Part shown: piece after piece, positions 6,017 through 6,318 of the stretch
Layout: the number at the start of each line of letters is the position of its first letter
How positions within the stretch are numbered: the first letter of the stretch is position 1
From: Acidobacteriota bacterium
Lineage (GTDB): Bacteria > Acidobacteriota > Thermoanaerobaculia > Multivoradales > JAHEKO01
Reading direction: 5' to 3'
Assembly (NCBI GenBank): GCA_030610025.1
Contig: JAUWSP010000171.1
Span: 1-6,318, forward strand
DNA: 6,318 nucleotides
Made by a program: the position numbers and the translations under genes
Notes under the pieces: model-generated
Seen by the model: only the letters and a program-made list of their open reading frames with translations
What the model was told of the DNA's origin: nothing
The model's database searches: none

Positions 6017-6318
6017 ATGGACATGGGACGCCGCCTTCGATTCATCCCCCCTGGAGGCTGCCTCGTCGAAGTCACGAACCGCACCATCCAGGGCCGATTC
6101 CTGCTGAGACCTTCTGCTGAGCTCAATCGCCTACTCATCGGAGTGCTTGGTCGAGCACAACGACTCTACGGAGTCCGGCTCCATGCCTTCGTGGTGCTTT
6201 CGAACCACTACCACCTTCTGCTTACCGTCGAAAGTGCGCAACAACTGGCGTTATTCGTCGGCTATTTCCAGGGGAATTTGGCCAAGGAGGCAGGGCGACT
6301 TCATCGCTGGAGGGGACC
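6017..6318 (+). CDS. REP-associated (IS200-like, Y1 family) transposase, partial at right edge
   Basis: An uninterrupted frame of 100 codons runs from ATG 6017 off the right edge. It belongs to the Y1 transposase/RAYT superfamily, single-strand DNA nucleases that cut at hairpins. The family signature is [12 protein letters not shown] (58-69), where His64 and His66 form the HUH metal site. The N-terminal part, [21 protein letters not shown] (13-33), is the typical first strand and following segment of a RAYT subfamily. [19 protein letters not shown] (80-98) is the helix that normally carries the catalytic tyrosine; at the expected place I read Leu88, with Tyr83 nearby. Full proteins are usually about 150-300 residues, so up to two thirds is missing. 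An alternative start is Met3 (6023). No ribosome site is evident. The gene is unrelated to the hydrogenase and probably a domesticated or passenger element. Confidence 0.8.
   Translation, partial: MDMGRRLRFIPPGGCLVEVTNRTIQGRFLLRPSAELNRLLIGVLGRAQRLYGVRLHAFVVLSNHYHLLLTVESAQQLALFVGYFQGNLAKEAGRLHRWRG

Noticed and set aside
5824..6138. Minus-strand open frame of 104 codons spanning the terminator and the transposase start.
   Set aside because: It runs through the terminator hairpin and T-runs and overlaps the transposase frame, which carries the recognisable HUH motif. The minus-strand product has no recognisable features.

Overview
The window carries most of a membrane-bound, H2-oxidising [NiFe] hydrogenase locus of the E. 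coli hydrogenase-2 (Hyb) type. It also holds two divergently transcribed nickel-insertion genes and, at the right edge, the start of a REP-associated (IS200-like) transposase gene. The DNA is GC-rich and typical of a free-living Gram-negative bacterium: Tat signals on exported redox subunits, strong GGAGG ribosome sites and tight gene packing. The transposase resembles a subfamily I associate with deltaproteobacterial, myxococcal and acidobacterial-type genomes. That is recollection only, and the window does not fix the taxon.

Layout. Bases 1-401 (minus strand) are the 5' part of hypB, cut by the left edge; hypA (394-741, minus) lies upstream of it and overlaps it by 8 bases. Bases 742-954 are the divergent control region, which has a perfect 7-bp inverted repeat but no convincing promoter. 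Bases 955-5875 (plus) are a four-gene operon in the order of E. coli hybOABC: small subunit, four-cluster ferredoxin-like protein, NrfD/HybB-type membrane protein, large catalytic subunit. The junctions are 2 bp, a 4-bp overlap and 12 bp. Bases 5876-6016 hold a strong stem-loop, a rho-independent terminator, a T8 run and a bulged hairpin. The transposase ORF runs from 6017 off the right edge.

How it works (family knowledge plus visible motifs). The large subunit (Ni-Fe site) is folded with the small subunit (three Fe-S clusters) and exported by the Tat signal on the small subunit. HybA has its own Tat signal. Small subunit and HybA are each held in the membrane by a C-terminal helix. Electrons from H2 pass through the small-subunit clusters to HybA and then, via HybB, to the quinone pool. 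HypA and HypB deliver nickel to the large-subunit precursor, which still has its 15-residue C-terminal tail. The protease that removes the tail, and HypC-F, are not in the window. The proximal-cluster region has only the four standard cysteines, so this is predicted to be an oxygen-sensitive enzyme.

No new biological system was found. The points most worth a second look are the transposase, which seems to lack tyrosine at the usual catalytic position; the two palindromes between operon and transposase; the inverted repeat in the divergent promoter region; and Glu-rich protein tails whose codons double as ribosome binding sites.
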